Source: Gorsachius magnificus (taxonomy: Eukaryota > Chordata > Aves > Pelecaniformes > Ardeidae). Taken from it: a DNA stretch of 64,000 nt. Position numbers and translations under genes: made by a program. The DNA is taken from positions 188,373,510-188,437,509 of the forward strand of contig CM067081.1 in assembly GCA_034008185.1 (NCBI GenBank), in the 5' to 3' direction. How positions within the stretch are numbered: the first letter of the stretch is position 1; each line of letters opens with the position of its first letter. Below the pieces are notes generated by a model that was given only the letters and a program-made list of their open reading frames with translations, did no database searches and was not told the DNA's origin. Of the stretch, positions 61,826 to 64,000 are shown piece by piece.

Positions 61826-64000
61826 ATCTGAGATTGGTACATAGTATTACCTACTACATTCAGAACTGTGCATAGCCATATCTCCATCCTGGGCAGAGGC
61901 TCTGGATTGCACCAGCTAGTTCAGGAGTTAGTGGCCACTTGAAGTCTTCACCTTCCTGAGTGAGGATCCAGTGACTGCTGTTGTAAAGGCAGTACAAAAA
62001 AAAAAACCCACTTTGCTTTGCAGAAAGGTTTGTCTGCTAAAACAAAACCCAATCAAATACAACATTTGGATGACAAATGCCACCACTTCCTGTTCTCCCT
62101 TAGAAATGGAGAGGTTTTACTGTAGGAGGTTAAAGCTGCCCAGTAAAGCACCAGTGAGGAAACTTCTGATGAGATCTCTTAGTGCTCAATGACAACTCTT
62201 CCCCAAAGCAGATGAAAAGAAGACCAGGTGTATTTGTCTAGTTTTGTGGTTGTAGACCTAGGGTGATTGGGAATCACTTACACATATGAAATATATCTTT
62301 CTAGAGCATTGTGGAAAAAATTTGTTCATTTCACTTCTAAGTTATAACATGTGAACCATTATATTAGGACACCTGACAGCATTTGTTACAGCAAACTGCT
62401 TGGTTTTGTAAGTGCTGGAGTGATTTGTACTCCATGCACTTAAAAATGTCAGTAATTATTTAGTTTGGATTCCATTTTATCTTGATGGTGTATAAGATTT
62501 TAAAAAGCTTACTGTAACACACAAAACACTGTCTAGTAAACTATTCTGCATTAGACCTTTGTAACTTTGTTAAATGTCCTGCCAGATAACTGGTTGTCCT
62601 TTTTTTTGTGACATATAACTTTTGCAGACTGCACTGAAACTTTACCAGTCAATATCTTGCTGTTACAAATATACCACTGAAAGTCAAGTATTATTTTTTT
62701 GTCTTCGATCTTTTATCAGAAGATGCAAAGTTGATTCAGAATTATGCTTCAATTGCTTATCTCTCTAGATCACCGATTTGTAAATTTTCAGGCTACCCCT
62801 GGACTGCTGTTGTGGGAACTCCATTGAAAGAGTATTCATTCCTACCCTGTCATTAATCATTTAGATGAGTGCCCTAATTGCAAGGTCACAGTGTTAGCAT
62901 CTTCTGCATTTGCTCAACTTTTGATGCCATGACTTTTGCTGCCTTGGTTTTATACTGACTCTGCTTTGGCAGGAGGGGTGAACAGCAACTTTAACCTGTT
63001 GTTGTGTTTGTCTTCTGGGGAAGCTTGAAACTGGTCAGCTGGAAGAGAGCTTAAAATGCATTTTCCACTTTCTAGGTGAGTGACCCAGCCACAGTGCTAT
63101 TCTGAAGAATGCAGAGAGCAGCACTGATTACCTCTCCTCCAGTCCTGGTTTCAAAAGTAGATCAATTAAGCAGCTACTACTAGAAGAGGACTCAGGCTCC
63201 ATAGAGGGGTGGGAGAAAGTCAGCTGCCTCCTGGTGCTTTGTTTTGGCAGTCACTTTTTGGCAGTACCTGGGCAGGATCTTTGTAAGTGGTGTTTGAAGT
63301 GTCAGATTCCTATAGTTTCCATTCCACTTTGCTCAGTACAGGAGTCCCAAGGTTCGAAGGTACATAAAAGTCATGGAATATATTAGAAATGAAAGGTTTT
63401 AATTATGCTGGACATTCCCTAGCCTATTGCCATCAGTGGTAGACAAGTGACAGCAATATGCATGGGAATGCCAAATGTAATTAAAAATGTTGGTTTCGAG
63501 TAGAATCTGTGATTTTTCTGACACCTGCAATGTCACAGTCTTTAAATGGGTCTCATCCCACTCGAAGGCTGACAACATACCTGAGCCTCAGGAGAAGAGA
63601 ATCAACTGGGATAAAATGAGAACTATGCCAAATCTTTGCTCTGAAATTCACACTGTACTTTCTCTGAAGTTTCAAAATGTTCCATTCACACATTCTGCAA
63701 CTGGCAGTAAGCTGGGACAGTGTGTTTTGCCACGGTCCACAGGTAGTGCTGGTTGGCCATGGCGTAGGCAGGAAAAAACCTGAAGCAGTCTGCTCTCCAG
63801 GTGGAAGTGCAAAACAAAACCATTATGCAAACCCACCTCTCTAATTCTCCATTAACAGAGGTCTCAAGTTTTTGAATGGACGTAGTGGATGTCCCAGACA
63901 TGTTCCATGGACAACAGAATGGGGTTCATCAGACCTGATTTTAGAGGTAATGCAGACAACTATATCTGATGTAGTCAGCCTTGACTCCACTGAGTCAGTA
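61826..64000. other. Intergenic, no gene recognised
   Basis: AT-rich unique DNA. If the protease remnant is real, more of the same element may be hidden at 61.8-62.2 kb, but I see no further motif. Confidence 0.5.

Noticed and set aside
1..64000. GPR85, PPP1R3A or FOXP2 coding exons, expected near SMIM30 from mammalian synteny
   Set aside because: The large single coding exons of GPR85 or PPP1R3A would show as long open frames; none is present, so these genes lie outside the window.
1..64000. tRNA genes, CRISPR arrays, operons
   Set aside because: No intact tRNA A/B-box pair with a cloverleaf was seen, only decayed SINE heads; no regularly spaced repeats; this is vertebrate nuclear DNA.

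Overview
This 64 kb window is vertebrate nuclear DNA, almost certainly from a bird. The main evidence is repeated 5'-truncated CR1 LINEs that end in the avian ATTCTRTG octamer, two kinds of solo retroviral LTR of the sort abundant in bird genomes, very degraded MIR-like SINE relics, and one vertebrate gene, SMIM30. There are no operons, Shine-Dalgarno sites or CRISPR arrays. Most open frames are chance frames in AT-rich intergenic DNA or stop-poor frames in a CpG island.

Layout. 0.0-16.0 kb is gene-poor. It holds a candidate exon at 337-445, a degraded tRNA-like SINE head near 4.4 kb, a CR1 scrap at 8.5 kb, a CR1 with an uninterrupted 274-codon frame at 9.6-10.5 kb, and an AATAAA plus poly(A) tract at 13.0 kb. 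16.09-17.6 kb holds SMIM30 on the minus strand: a 61-codon single-exon CDS, an upstream splice acceptor, and a CpG-island promoter containing several plausible donors. 17.6-31.9 kb is intergenic, with MIR relics, a pyrimidine-rich stretch and two minus-strand CR1s. 31.9-32.5 kb is a complete solo LTR with a 5 bp target duplication.

32.5-50.4 kb is intergenic. It contains a CR1 with an internal deletion and a 14-unit terminal octamer array, a MIR relic and a probable hAT relic. At 50.4-51.9 kb a second LTR of the same family as the 31.9 kb copy sits inside a CR1, again with a 5 bp duplication, so the order of insertion can be read directly. 58.8-59.6 kb is a solo LTR of a different, CpG-rich family. 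Near 61.6-61.8 kb there is a short frame with a retropepsin-like DTGS motif, probably a retroelement remnant.

The only gene called with confidence is SMIM30, a small membrane protein. In this assembly an upstream ATG in the CpG island, a good donor and the exon 2 acceptor join in frame, predicting an alternative 94-residue product. I saw no new multi-gene system. The most useful leads are that alternative N-terminus, the nested LTR/CR1 chronology, the LTR length polymorphism, the retropepsin remnant and two unassigned candidate exons.
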